NCBI GenBank assembly: GCA_965644315.1
Contig: CBFFRQ010000054.1
Location: forward strand, 1 to 64,000
Origin: Caecitellus pseudoparvulus
Taxonomy: Eukaryota; Bigyra: Bicosoecida
Direction of reading: 5' to 3'
DNA: 64,000 nucleotides
Positions 23,501 through 35,121 of this stretch are shown here, piece after piece. Both the position numbers and the translations under genes were made by a program. The notes under the pieces are model-generated. The model was not told the origin of the DNA, did not search any database, and saw only the letters and a list, made by a program, of their open reading frames with translations. Positions within the stretch are counted from its first letter, which is position 1, and each line of letters opens with the position of its first letter.

Positions 23501-26500
23501 GCCGTCACAGCGTCCAGGCCGCCCTCAGACACCGACACAGACGGCGACCCCGCAGGCAGGCTGATGGACCCGCTCACCAGCACATCCGACCCCGCACCCG
23601 CGTCGCTGCGTGACGTCGTCGTGTACGGCACAGACAGCTGCAGGGCCGGCAGCGCCGCGCCGCCCTCCATGCTCAACGGCACGCCCAGCACCACGGACAG
23701 GTCCGCCGTGCTGCCCACCGGCAGCTCAGACACCAGCACCGCCACGCCGTCCGCGTTCAGCGTCGACACCACGCCCGCACCCAGGCTGGACCCGCCCACC
23801 AGCACATCCACCACCGGCAACAGACCGCTGCCCAGCACACCCGACAGGTCTGCACTGATGTTGAAGCCCGGCGCACTGCTGGCACCCGTGTGCCCCACGC
23901 TCCAGCTCACACTGATCACATCCCCGGCGTCCACAGACGTCCCGTCCACTGGCACCCACACAGGCCCCGCGCTCAGCTCCAGGTCAGGCGCACCCACCAC
24001 CAGCCCGTACCCAGCCGACGACACGGCCGACCCCCCACTCGTGCTGCCAGCGCTCAGCAGACCCACACTGCTCAGCGTCGCCACAGCCGTCACGACGTCA
24101 CCTGGCACCAGCCCCGCCACGTCACGCACCGTCAGCGACACCGTCAGGTCCACAGTCTCACCCACACTGTTGTCAGTGTCGTTGTTCACAAGCGTGCCCA
24201 GCGGCACAGTCACACTCGTGCCATCGCCAGACACGACGGCGCCCGCCGCCACACCGCCCAGGCCCCCCGACACGTCACTGGCCACACCGCCACTGCCAGA
24301 CACACCCGACACGCCAGCAACCACCACCGGCGACGTGCCGCTGGTCCACCCCGACAAGTCCACAGTCACTGACGCGCCGCTGGTCGTGCCCTCAGGCACA
24401 CCCACGCTCACCGACACGTCCACGGCGCTGCCAGGGAACACCTGCCGCGGCACGGCACTGCCACTGGACGCCGCCGTCACAGCGTCCAGGCCGCCCTCAG
24501 ACACCGACACAGACGGCGACCCCGCAGGCAGGCTGATGGACCCGCTCACCAGCACATCCGACCCCGCACCCGCGTCGCTGCGTGACGTCGTCGTGTACGG
24601 CACAGACAGCTGCAGGGCCGGCAGCGCCGCAGCGCCCTCCATGCTCAACGGCACGCCCAGCACCACGGACAGGTCCGCCGTGCTGCCCACCGGCAGCTCA
24701 GACACCAGCACCGCCACGCCGTCCGCGTTCAGCGTCGACACCACGCCCGCACCCAGGCTGGACCCGCCCACCAGCACATCCACCACCGGCAACAGACCGC
24801 TGCCCAGCACACCCGACAGGTCTGCACTGATGTTGAAGCCCGGCGCACTGCTGGCACCCGTGTGCCCCACGCTCCAGCTCACACTGATCACATCCCCGGC
24901 GTCCACAGACGTCCCGTCCACTGGCACCCACACAGGCCCCGCGCTCAGCTCCAGGTCAGGCGCTCCCACCACCAGCCCGTACCCAGCCGACGACACGGCC
25001 GACCCCCCACTCGTGCTGCCAGCGCTCAGCAGACCCACACTGCTCAGCGTCGCCACAGCCGTCACGACGTCACCTGGCACCAGCCCCGCCACGTCACGCA
25101 CTGACAGCGACACCGTCAGGTTCACAGTCTCCCCCACGCTGTTGTCAGTGTCGTTGTTCACAAGCGTGCCCAGCGGCACAGTCACACTCGTGCCATCGCC
25201 AGACACGACGGCGCCCGCCGCCACACCGCCCAGGCCCCCCGACACGTCACTGGCCACACCGCCACTGCCAGACACACCCGACACGCCAGCAATCACCACC
25301 GGCGACGTGCCGCTGGTCCACCCCGACAAGTCCACAGTCACTGACGCGCCGCTGGTCGTGCCCTCAGGCACACCCACGCTCACCGACACGTCCACGGCGC
25401 TGCCAGGGAACACCTGCCGCGGCACGGCACTGCCACTGGACGCCGCCGTCACAGCGTCCAGGCCGCCCTCAGACACCGACACAGACGGCGACCCCGCAGG
25501 CAGGCTGATGGACCCGCTCACCAGCACATCCGACCCCGCACCCGCGTCGCTGCGTGACGTCGTCGTGTACGGCACAGACAGCTGCAGGGCCGGCAGCGCC
25601 GCAGCGCCCTCCATGCTCAACGGCACGCCCAGCACCACGGACAGGTCCGCCGTGCTGCCCACCGGCAGCTCAGACACCAGCACCGCCACGCCGTCCGCGT
25701 TCAGCGTCGACACCACGCCCGCACCCAGGCTGGACCCGCCCACCAGCACATCCACCACCGGCAACAGACCGCTGCCCAGCACACCCGACAGGTCTGCACT
25801 GATGTTGAAGCCCGGCGCACTGCTGGCACCCGTGTGCCCCACGCTCCAGCTCACACTGATCACATCCCCGGCGTCCACAGACGTCCCGTCCACTGGCACC
25901 CACACAGGCCCCGCGCTCAGCTCCAGGTCAGGCGCACCCACCACCAGCCCGTACCCAGCCGACGACACGGCCGACCCCCCACTCGTGCTGCCAGCGCTCA
26001 GCAGACCCACACTGCTCAGCGTCGCCACAGCCGTCACGACGTCACCTGGCACCAGCCCCGCCACGTCACGCACCGTCAGCGACACCGTCAGGTCCACAGT
26101 CTCACCCACGCTGTTGTCAGTGTCGTTGTTCACAAGCGTGCCCAGCGGCACAGTCACACTCGTGCCATCGCCAGACACGACGGCGCCCGCCGCCACACCG
26201 CCCAGGCCCCCCGACACGTCACTGGCCACACCGCCACTGCCAGACACACCCGACACGCCGGCAACCACCACCGGCGATGTGCCGCTGGTCCACCCCGACA
26301 AGTCCACAGTCACTGACGCGCCGCTGGTCGTGCCCTCAGGCACACCCACGCTCACCGACACGTCCACGGCGCTGCCAGGGAACACCTGCCGCGGCACGGC
26401 ACTGCCACTGGACGCCGCCGTCACAGCGTCCAGGCCGCCCTCAGACACCGACACAGACGGCGACCCCGCAGGCAGGCTGATGGACCCGCTCACCAGCACA

Positions 26501-29500
26501 TCCGACCCCGCACCCGCGTCGCTGCGTGACGTCGTCGTGTACGGCACAGACAGCTGCAGGGCCGGCAGCGCCGCGCCGCCCTCCATGCTCAACGGCACGC
26601 CCAGCACCACGGACAGGTCCGCCGTGCTGCCCACCGGCAGCTCAGACACCAGCACCGCCACGCCGTCCGCGTTCAGCGTCGACACCACGCCCGCACCCAG
26701 GCTGGACCCGCCCACCAGCACATCCACCACCGGCAACAGACCGCTGCCCAGCACACCCGACAGGTCTGCACTGATGTTGAAGCCCGGCGCACTGCTGGCA
26801 CCCGTGTGCCCCACGCTCCAGCTCACACTGATCACATCCCCGGCGTCCACAGACGTCCCGTCCACTGGCACCCACACAGGCCCCGCGCTCAGCTCCAGGT
26901 CAGGCGCACCCACCACCAGCCCGTACCCAGCCGACGACACGGCCGACCCCCCACTCGTGCTGCCAGCGCTCAGCAGACCCACACTGCTCAGCGTCGCCAC
27001 AGCCGTCACGACGTCACCTGGCACCAGCCCCGCCACGTCACGCACCGACAGCGACACCGTCAGGTCCACAGTCTCCCCCACACTGTTGTCAGTGTCGTTG
27101 TTCACAAGCGTGCCCAGCGGCACAGTCACACTCGTGCCATCGCCAGACACGACGGCGCCCGCCGCCACACCGCCCAGGCCCCCCGACACGTCACTGGCCA
27201 CACCGCCACTGCCAGACACACCCGACACGCCAGCAACCACCACCGGCGATGTGCCGCTGGTCCACCCCGACAAGTCCACAGTCACTGACGCGCCGCTGGT
27301 CGTGCCCTCAGGCACACCCACGCTCACCGACACGTCCACGGCGCTGCCAGGGAACACCTGCCGCGGCACGGCACTGCCACTGGACGCCGCCGTCACAGCG
27401 TCCAGGCCGCCCTCAGACACCGACACAGACGGCGACCCCGCAGGCAGGCTGATGGACCCGCTCACCAGCACATCCGACCCCGCGCCCGCGTCGCTGCGTG
27501 ACGTCGTCGTGTACGGCACAGACAGCTGCAGGGCCGGCAGCGCCGCAGCGCCCTCCATGCTCAACGGCACGCCCAGCACCACGGACAGGTCCGCCGTGCT
27601 GCCCACCGGCAGCTCAGACACCAGCACCGCCACGCCGTCCGCGTTCAGCGTCGACACCACGCCCGCACCCAGGCTGGACCCGCCCACCAGCACATCCACC
27701 ACCGGCAACAGACCGCTGCCCAGCACACCCGACAGGTCTGCACTGATGTTGAAGCCCGGCGCACTGCTGGCACCCGTGTGCCCCACGCTCCAGCTCACAC
27801 TGATCACATCCCCGGCGTCCACAGACGTCCCGTCCACTGGCACCCACACAGGCCCCGCGCTCAGCTCCAGGTCAGGCGCACCCACCACCAGCCCGTACCC
27901 AGCCGACGACACGGCCGACCCCCCACTCGTGCTGCCAGCGCTCAGCAGACCCACACTGCTCAGCGTCGCCACAGCCGTCACGACGTCACCTGGCACCAGC
28001 CCCGCCACGTCACGCACCGTCAGCGACACCGTCAGGTCCACAGTCTCACCCACACTGTTGTCAGTGTCGTTGTTCACAAGCGTGCCCAGCGGCACAGTCA
28101 CACTCGTGCCATCGCCAGACACGACGGCGCCCGCCGCCACACCGCCCAGGCCCCCCGACACGTCACTGGCCACACCGCCACTGCCAGACACACCCGACAC
28201 GCCGGCAACCACCACCGGCGATGTGCCGCTGGTCCACCCCGACAAGTCCACAGTCACTGACGCGCCGCTGGTCGTGCCCTCAGGCACACCCACGCTCACC
28301 GACACGTCCACGGCGCTGCCAGGGAACACCTGCCGCGGCACGGCACTGCCACTGGACGCCGCCGTCACAGCGTCCAGGCCGCCCTCAGACACCGACACAG
28401 ACGGCGACCCCGCAGGCAGGCTGATGGACCCGCTCACCAGCACATCCGACCCCGCGCCCGCGTCGCTGCGTGACGTCGTCGTGTACGGCACAGACAGCTG
28501 CAGGGCCGGCAGCGCCGCAGCGCCCTCCATGCTCAACGGCACGCCCAGCACCACGGACAGGTCCGCCGTGCTGCCCACCGGCAGCTCAGACACCAGCACC
28601 GCCACGCCGTCCGCGTTCAGCGTCGACACCACGCCCGCACCCAGGCTGGACCCGCCCACCAGCACATCCACCACCGGCAACAGACCGCTGCCCAGCACAC
28701 CCGACAGGTCTGCACTGATGTTGAAGCCCGGCGCACTGCTGGCACCCGTGTGCCCCACGCTCCAGCTCACACTGATCACATCCCCGGCGTCCACAGACGT
28801 CCCGTCCACTGGCACCCACACAGGCCCCGCGCTCAGCTCCAGGTCAGGCGCACCCACCACCAGCCCGTACCCAGCCGACGACACGGCCGACCCCCCACTC
28901 GTGCTGCCAGCGCTCAGCAGACCCACACTGCTCAGCGTCGCCACAGCCGTCACGACGTCACCTGGCACCAGCCCCGCCACGTCACGCACCGTCAGCGACA
29001 CCGTCAGGTCCACAGTCTCCCCCACACTGTTGTCAGTGTCGTTGTTCACAAGCGTGCCCAGCGGCACAGTCACACTCGTGCCATCGCCAGACACGACGGC
29101 GCCCGCCGCCACACCGCCCAGGCCCCCCGACACGTCACTGGCCACACCGCCACTGCCAGACACACCCGACACGCCGGCAACCACCACCGGCGATGTGCCG
29201 CTGGTCCACCCCGACAAGTCCACAGTCACTGACGCGCCGCTGGTCGTGCCCTCAGGCACACCCACGCTCACCGACACGTCCACGGCGCTGCCAGGGAACA
29301 CCTGCCGCGGCACGGCACTGCCACTGGACGCCGCCGTCACAGCGTCCAGGCCGCCCTCAGACACCGACACAGACGGCGACCCCGCAGGCAGGCTGATGGA
29401 CCCGCTCACCAGCACATCCGACCCCGCGCCCGCGTCGCTGCGTGACGTCGTCGTGTACGGCACAGACAGCTGCAGGGCCGGCAGCGCCGCAGCGCCCTCC

Positions 29501-32500
29501 ATGCTCAACGGCACGCCCAGCACCACGGACAGGTCCGCCGTGCTGCCCACCGGCAGCTCAGACACCAGCACCGCCACGCCGTCCGTGTTCAACGCAGACA
29601 CCACGCCCGCACCCAGGCTGGACCCGCCCACCAGCACATCCACCACCGGCAACAGACCGCTGCCCAGCACACCCGACAGGTCTGCACTGATGTTGAAGCC
29701 CGGCGCACTGCTGGCACCCGTGTGCCCCACGCTCCAGCTCACACTGATCACATCCCCGGCGTCCACAGACGTCCCGTCCACTGGCACCCACACAGGCCCC
29801 GCGCTCAGCTCCAGGTCAGGCGCACCCACCACCAGCCCGTACCCAGCCGACGACACGGCCGACCCCCCACTCGTGCTGCCAGCGCTCAGCAGACCCACAC
29901 TGCTCAGCGTCGCCACAGCCGTCACGACGTCACCTGGCACCAGCCCCGCCACGTCACGCACCGTCAGCGACACCGTCAGGTCCACAGTCTCCCCCACACT
30001 GTTGTCAGTGTCGTTGTTCACAAGCGTGCCCAGCGGCACAGTCACACTCGTGCCATCGCCAGACACGACGGCGCCCGCCGCCACACCGCCCAGGCCCCCC
30101 GACACGTCACTGGCCACACCGCCACTGCCAGACACACCCGACACGCCGGCAACCACCACCGGCGATGTGCCGCTGGTCCACCCCGACAAGTCCACAGTCA
30201 CTGACGCGCCGCTGGTCGTGCCCTCAGGCACACCCACGCTCACTGACACGTCCACGGCGCTGCCAGGGAACACCTGCCGCGGCACGGCACTGCCACTGGA
30301 CGCCGCCGTCACAGCGTCCAGGCCCCCTTCGGTCGCAGATGCGCTTGGGGTGGCAGTCAAGATTGTTGTCGTTTGGGGTGTTGATGCGTAAGTTGCTGCG
30401 GGCTGACCAGCCACAGCTGGTGCAGGATGAGAATCGTACGAGATTGAGTACTCTGCTTCGACGTGGGAACTTGCCTCGATAGAAATGTAAGCGACAAGTT
30501 CAACCTCAATAATAGTAGCTGTTCCAGCTTGAAGCATAGCAACGTTCGCTAATAGCTGCTGGTTGCCGCCTCCTCCTGGTCCACGCCCAACGCTGGCGAG
30601 GCCGTCCTGCGGATCCCCCGCAGTGTTTGCAGTGAAAACTGCCGTCCCATTCACAGAAACGGAATGTACACGGTAGTTGTCGCTTGCAAGGTTCGCATCT
30701 TGCAGCAGCAAGGCGTAAGCGTTGGCTCTGCCCGGGCCGCCTGCAGCGTTCAGGGTGAACTGTTGCGTCCAGTGGTCGCCTGCATCTATCGGACCCGTCG
30801 GGGTGCCCACAAGAACCATGGTGACATCGGGAGTTCCGATGGTGAAGGCAGCACTCGCTGATGTCACCAGCTGGAAGGGCCCGAGAGGGGGTGTGTTCGG
30901 CGCGAGGTCGCCAGTGGACGGGCGCTGAAACGAAAGCTGCGCATTGAGGCTGACGTCTGCACTGGAAGGCGCCGTGGTCGGCACAACACACTGGAAGACA
31001 ATGTCAATCGTCCTCTGAGCATCTGCAGCATTCTCCAGCACGCCGAGGTCGACAGAGAGGGAGGTGGACGTCGCGGTGGTTGCGCCAGCCACATTTGCGG
31101 CGGTCAGGCTCACGCCAGAGAAGTGTGGTGGGTTTGTCGCAGTGACATCCCCAGTTGGCTCCGTCAAGCTCACAAGGGAGTGCAGCTGCATAACATCTTG
31201 CGGGCTACCTGCATGGGAGGTGGAGGACAGCTGGACGTCAAGCTGGGCGCCGTGCAAGCGTCCCGTAAAGGGCAGCTCCACCTGCAGGGTCACTGTGATC
31301 ACCTCAGCGGGAGTGAGAACAGAGGGAGAGGCACCTGAAGCGTCTCCCACAACAGACAGCGGCTGCATGTTCGCGTCGTTCACCTGAGCCCACACCGTGG
31401 GTGCCGACGCGGAGTCTACCACTGCTGGGATGGCAAGCGGGTTGACGAAGCCCGGGTCCGTGGCGCCCATCGGCTCTCGAATATCGTAGCCGTGTGCAGC
31501 AGAAAGCACAGGTAGCGGAATGTTCTGCCCCTGGCCATCAGCTGAGCCAGTCACTTGCAGTACAACTCCAATTGTGGTTACCTGTGTTGGCACCGTCTCA
31601 AGCGTGAACACGGCTCCAGGAACACCTGAGCCGACAGCCGTGGCACGAGCTGTAGCTCCAGCCCCCGTGTTACCGTTCACAGCGATGCTTTGCACGGTGT
31701 ACGCGCCAGCAGCAAGCGTAGCGTCCACAAAGGCCACGTCCCTGACGCCCACATCCAAGGCAGGGTCTGTCCGGCGAGTCAGCGTGACTGAGTACGTAAG
31801 CGTGTCAGGTCTGAAGGTGACAGCTGTGCTCTCCGAGATGACCTGCACGCTGGAGAAGACGTCTCGTGGGTAGTACACGACCAAGTCGTCTTCATAGTAC
31901 GTGAAGACGCCGCAGGATGCCGCGTTGGAGACTGAGAAGTTGGCAAAGGGCACAAATGGGCTGCTACTGTCCAGATCCAAGTCATCGTATTCGGCCATGC
32001 GGCACCGGATCTCGGAGGAGGTGATGTAGTCTGCCCGGTCAAACACCTTGCTCGCTTCAGGCTCGCCTTCGAGCAGCAGGGCGCAATTCAAGTCTGACGA
32101 CTGTTCAAAGTCTGTACCAAGAATGGTCACGTCCAGATCCGTGCCAGTGGCATCACTCCAGAAGGACAAGGGGGACACAGACGAAATGGGCGGGGCCAGA
32201 ACGGAGGTCGGGCCAGGCACAAAGAGGTCCACGACGATGTTGCGGGAGAGCGCGTTGGCGTTGTCCCGAGCGAAGAACGTCATGGAGTAACTGCCAACCT
32301 GTCCGCCTGTCGGCGTCCAATCGAAGGTCATGGTGAGCGGGTTTGCCGTTGGCGCGTTGCTGTGGGTGAGGGTCGCGCCAGTGGGCAGGTCTGATGAGAT
32401 GAGCTCAATGTTGTCGCAGACATCGATGCCGTCCACGGCAGTGACATCGAAAGTCAGGGGCTGGTTGGAGAAGACGCAGTTTGCGACTGGGGACCCCTCA

Positions 32501-33876
32501 AAAGCTGAGGTGATGTTGGGGGCGGCATTTTCTAGGCAAAGGGCGCCTGGTGTGTCACACCCTGATGCGCCTCCCACGAGGCAATCCACGTCTTGCCCAC
32601 ACTGGCGGCAGTTGTGGCCGCCACTGCAACCAATGCAGTACTTATCAGGCTCCACAACCTTCACGAGGAAGTCGATCACCGACTGGCAGCTGCCATCACT
32701 GATGACAATGACGACAGGGTGGAGGTCTCCTGCAGAGCTTGTCGTTGCGTCGAATGTGATGAGGCCTGTCTCGTTGTTCACTTGCACACCAGTGTACTGG
32801 GGGATGTTGCCGTTCTCAGCAGTCGTGGCAAGTCGGAATGTCACCGGGTCGTTGTTCTGGTCAATGACAGGGAGGAACCACGTCACGACGCGCGCGTTGC
32901 TGACGAGCTGGATGGGCACCTGAGTGGACTCAGGGCAGGAGTTGATGAAGGACTTGCCACGCGTGTCCAGGTCCACGTTGGCCCACAAGTTCCACGCCCC
33001 ATCTGTGCAGAATCGGAGATAAAAGTCAGCCAGACAAGCAAAAGCAAGCCGACATACACCGTACATACTCCTTCCGTTTTTCAGCGTGGACAGGCGGCAG
33101 CAGGAAGCGTAGTTCACGTAGTAAGGCGCCCCGTTGTTGGTCGCATTGGGATACGTGTAGGTCCACGTCTTCGTGCCAATAATGTAATCATCGACATTAT
33201 TCTGGACGGTGACTTGGTAGTCGCGAAGGTTGTTGGAGCCCGAACCGTCGCCCATCCGGAATGAACCCTGCATGCGGAGGAAGGATGGAGCGTGCTCAGC
33301 TGCGCATGCGCGCCGTCAACTCACAGGCTTCGCAGCAGACTATTGCCTTAAGGAGGTGAAACAGAGTTCAACGTACCCCGTGATGGTAGAGATCCCCGAC
33401 GTTGGGCCGGGGGTTGAAGAAGGTTCGCCGCCTGAAGGCCGGAAGCAAGGTCAAGTGCAACGTGATCGCCTGCACGACCGGCCGAAGCAGGGGACGCTTA
33501 CCAGGCAATCACCGAGGTAAACTCGACTGTATAGTCGGTCAATCCAGTCCCGATGTGGCGCCATGACAGCTTTCCGAACCTGTGGGCGTGGCGCGGTGCG
33601 CGTGCAACGCTGCTCCGTGCAGACCGGGCAGAACAAGAGAAACGCTGCCGGCAAGCAGAAGGTGGCACGGCCAAGAAGTAGTTTTCACGCATGCAAGCAC
33701 TTCTGTCCGTGGCCTGCGCCCATTGGCGCAGCCTCGAGCTTCCAGAGAGGACGGCGTGTCAGCTCGCACGCCAGCAGGCACGCCGAGCGCGCTGCACCGC
33801 GAACTCACCGCCAATGCGTCGCTCGCACGCCTACCAAGGCAGCAAGGAGTAGAACAATAGGCTTGAATCTTCCCAT
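11575..33876 (-). CDS. Giant modular surface protein (~7275 aa): signal peptide, tandem extracellular repeats, EGF/TSP1-like modules, multi-pass membrane region, acidic tail
   Basis: Proposed exons: 33876-33809, 33579-33502, 33431-33377, 33267-33069 and 33002-11575. Exon 1 encodes a clean signal peptide (GRFKPIVLLLAALVGVRA). The next joins rebuild an N-terminal domain: HWRFGKLSWRHIG, YTVEFTSVIAWRRTFFNP, GGSFRMGDGSGS and a later NYASCCRLSTL. A Cys-rich patch (CIGCSGGHNCRQCGQDVDC) and Ig- or IPT-like segments follow. Residues about 1024-3879 are the near-identical tandem array; diverged copies of the same two alternating modules fill most of 700-1020 and 3880-6090. Near 6109 come EGF-like units (CSGGNGVC-type, CVCKAGWTGTSC, CQCDEGFGG), then a thrombospondin-1-like stretch (SPWSNF, YGGEACPSS, CTLAEC). 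About nine hydrophobic spans lie between about 6320 and 7000, followed by a Ser/Asp-rich cytoplasmic tail. This looks like a cell-surface adhesion or recognition protein; I know no named orthologue. The 66-nt intron at 33068-33003 carries no stop and could be retained. Confidence 0.8.
21764..30331 (-). repeat. In-frame tandem array, period 972 bp (324 codons), nearly nine copies
   Basis: Exact landmarks recur every 972 bp, at about 21782, 22754, 23726, 24698, 25670, 26642, 27614, 28586 and 29558. Copies differ at only a few percent of positions. Each unit has two different ~160-residue modules. One contains QVFPGSAVDVSVSVGVPEG and NNDTDNSVGETVDLTVSL. The other contains VDAGDVISVSWSVGHTGASS and SADLSGVLGSGLLPVVDV. 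Both resemble beta-sandwich surface repeats (DUF11 or Ig-like type); that assignment is tentative. The array edges fall where the sequence switches to diverged copies of the same modules, so the array is a homogenised core inside an older repeat protein. The final copy lacks the GTS insertion found in the other copies. Confidence 0.95.
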
Positions 33877-35121
33877 GGTGGTCAACCAGCGCTTGGAGGG
33901 TGAGGAACTGGTGCACAGTTACACTCCCAGTCAGCTGGTGGGAGAGCTCGAGCCAGCAACGAGAACGGTGCAGCTCGTGTCGAAGATGAAGGCCACAAGG
34001 ACGAAGGTCAGAGGAAAGCACAGTCTAAGGCTGTGCTTGGGTTGATGAGTGATGATTGTTGTTTGTGCTGGCCACGGAGAACTGTCGAGTTCGTGGGGAC
34101 CCCCCTGCTCGACCCGACGAAGCTTTTTCGGAAGCTTGTGGCTGCTCGCGCTGTGAGTACGGTCAACGACAAGGCGTCGCGAAGTGGCTCCAGAGCTGAC
34201 AGGAAGACTTTCGGTATCTACACAGGTCACATTCTTCGTGTCCTGCCACTCGGCAGAGGCTTCGACGCACAGGCTTGGTTCGAAGCCGGAAACACGCAAA
34301 GCTGGCTTGCCTTCGCACGTGATGCAAACCACGCGAAGCTGCTGCTTGGTCTGCCCAGAGAGCCCCACCGTGTCTTCCCTAGAGAAAACTCTTATCACAC
34401 GAAACAGTGGATACTTATAAGATTTCCGCCCAGTTGCCATTGAAGGCGGCACAGCTTTCACTTGCTGAACGGTGAAGCTGTTCGTCGCTCCGCATGTACC
34501 GCTGGAGGAGCGCCGTTCTCTTCATCTGTTTTGACGAGCGGAGAAGTTGGACATCCATTTAAGTTGTCATAGTACTAGAAGATCAGCTGGGGTCTCGCAT
34601 GTTGTTGTGACATCGCCGCGGGTGAGTTTCGGTCTGGGAAGCTTCAGAGGCCAAATTGCGTGAGGTGGGCCTTGCCCGAGGGCACGACCCAGTACAGAAA
34701 GCAACCAAACATCAGAGAAAGACAGCTATTGCCACCTTCATCATTTGCAAAGGACCTAGCCCCTCGTGACATAGAGCACATTGCCGCCGCTGCCTCAGCT
34801 GACGCGCGAGGAGAAAGCATGGGCCAATCCCAATGATGCGCGAATCGAGCAACCCCCAGCACAGGCATGTGGTGCACCTGCATTTCCAGGCACAGGACTC
34901 GGTGAGCCTACTTTCCTTTGAGGCTTTGGCGCGTTTCGAGTTCTCGGCCTGGCGAGCAAAACCAATGAACTGGTCGCTTGCCGACGGACAGCTCTCAGCT
35001 ACACCCGGAGCTGCATGCCCAGCGCCAAGGGAGCGTGCTACAGCACCTTGCTTTTGGCGCGATCCCGTGCACGTTCATCCATCGCTCGCAGTTGACTGCG
35101 GTTTGTGCAGGCACCGAGCTT
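33877..35121. other. Long intergenic region, 1.2 kb
   Basis: Separates the start of the giant gene from the stop of TRM7, both on the minus strand. It has lower GC than coding neighbours. Two overlapping open frames of about 130-175 codons on opposite strands (34033-34443 and 33931-34461) show no recognisable motif and no codon signature. It probably holds the promoter and leader of the giant gene near 33877-34100. A GGTTCGAAGCC sequence near 34276 resembles a tRNA B box but has no tRNA fold around it. Confidence 0.45.

Noticed and set aside
22918-30204. Repeated 160-codon and 82-codon plus-strand frames every 972 bp
   Set aside because: Alternative-frame shadows of the same array; His/Arg/Pro-rich composition without sense.
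21764-30331. CRISPR or satellite interpretation of the regular array
   Set aside because: The unit is 972 bp, coding and in frame with a larger gene; there are no spacers.
21731-30391. Plus-strand open frame of 2886 codons
   Set aside because: It is antisense to the tandem array of the giant gene. The 972-bp period is divisible by three, so a stop-free antisense unit stays open through all copies. Its Pro/Thr/Ser composition is the mirror of the Gly/Val/Ser sense frame, and it ends where the array ends.
33931-34461. Minus-strand frame of 176 codons and overlapping plus-strand frame at 34033-34443
   Set aside because: They overlap on opposite strands, lack motifs and do not join to the neighbouring exons; left as intergenic.
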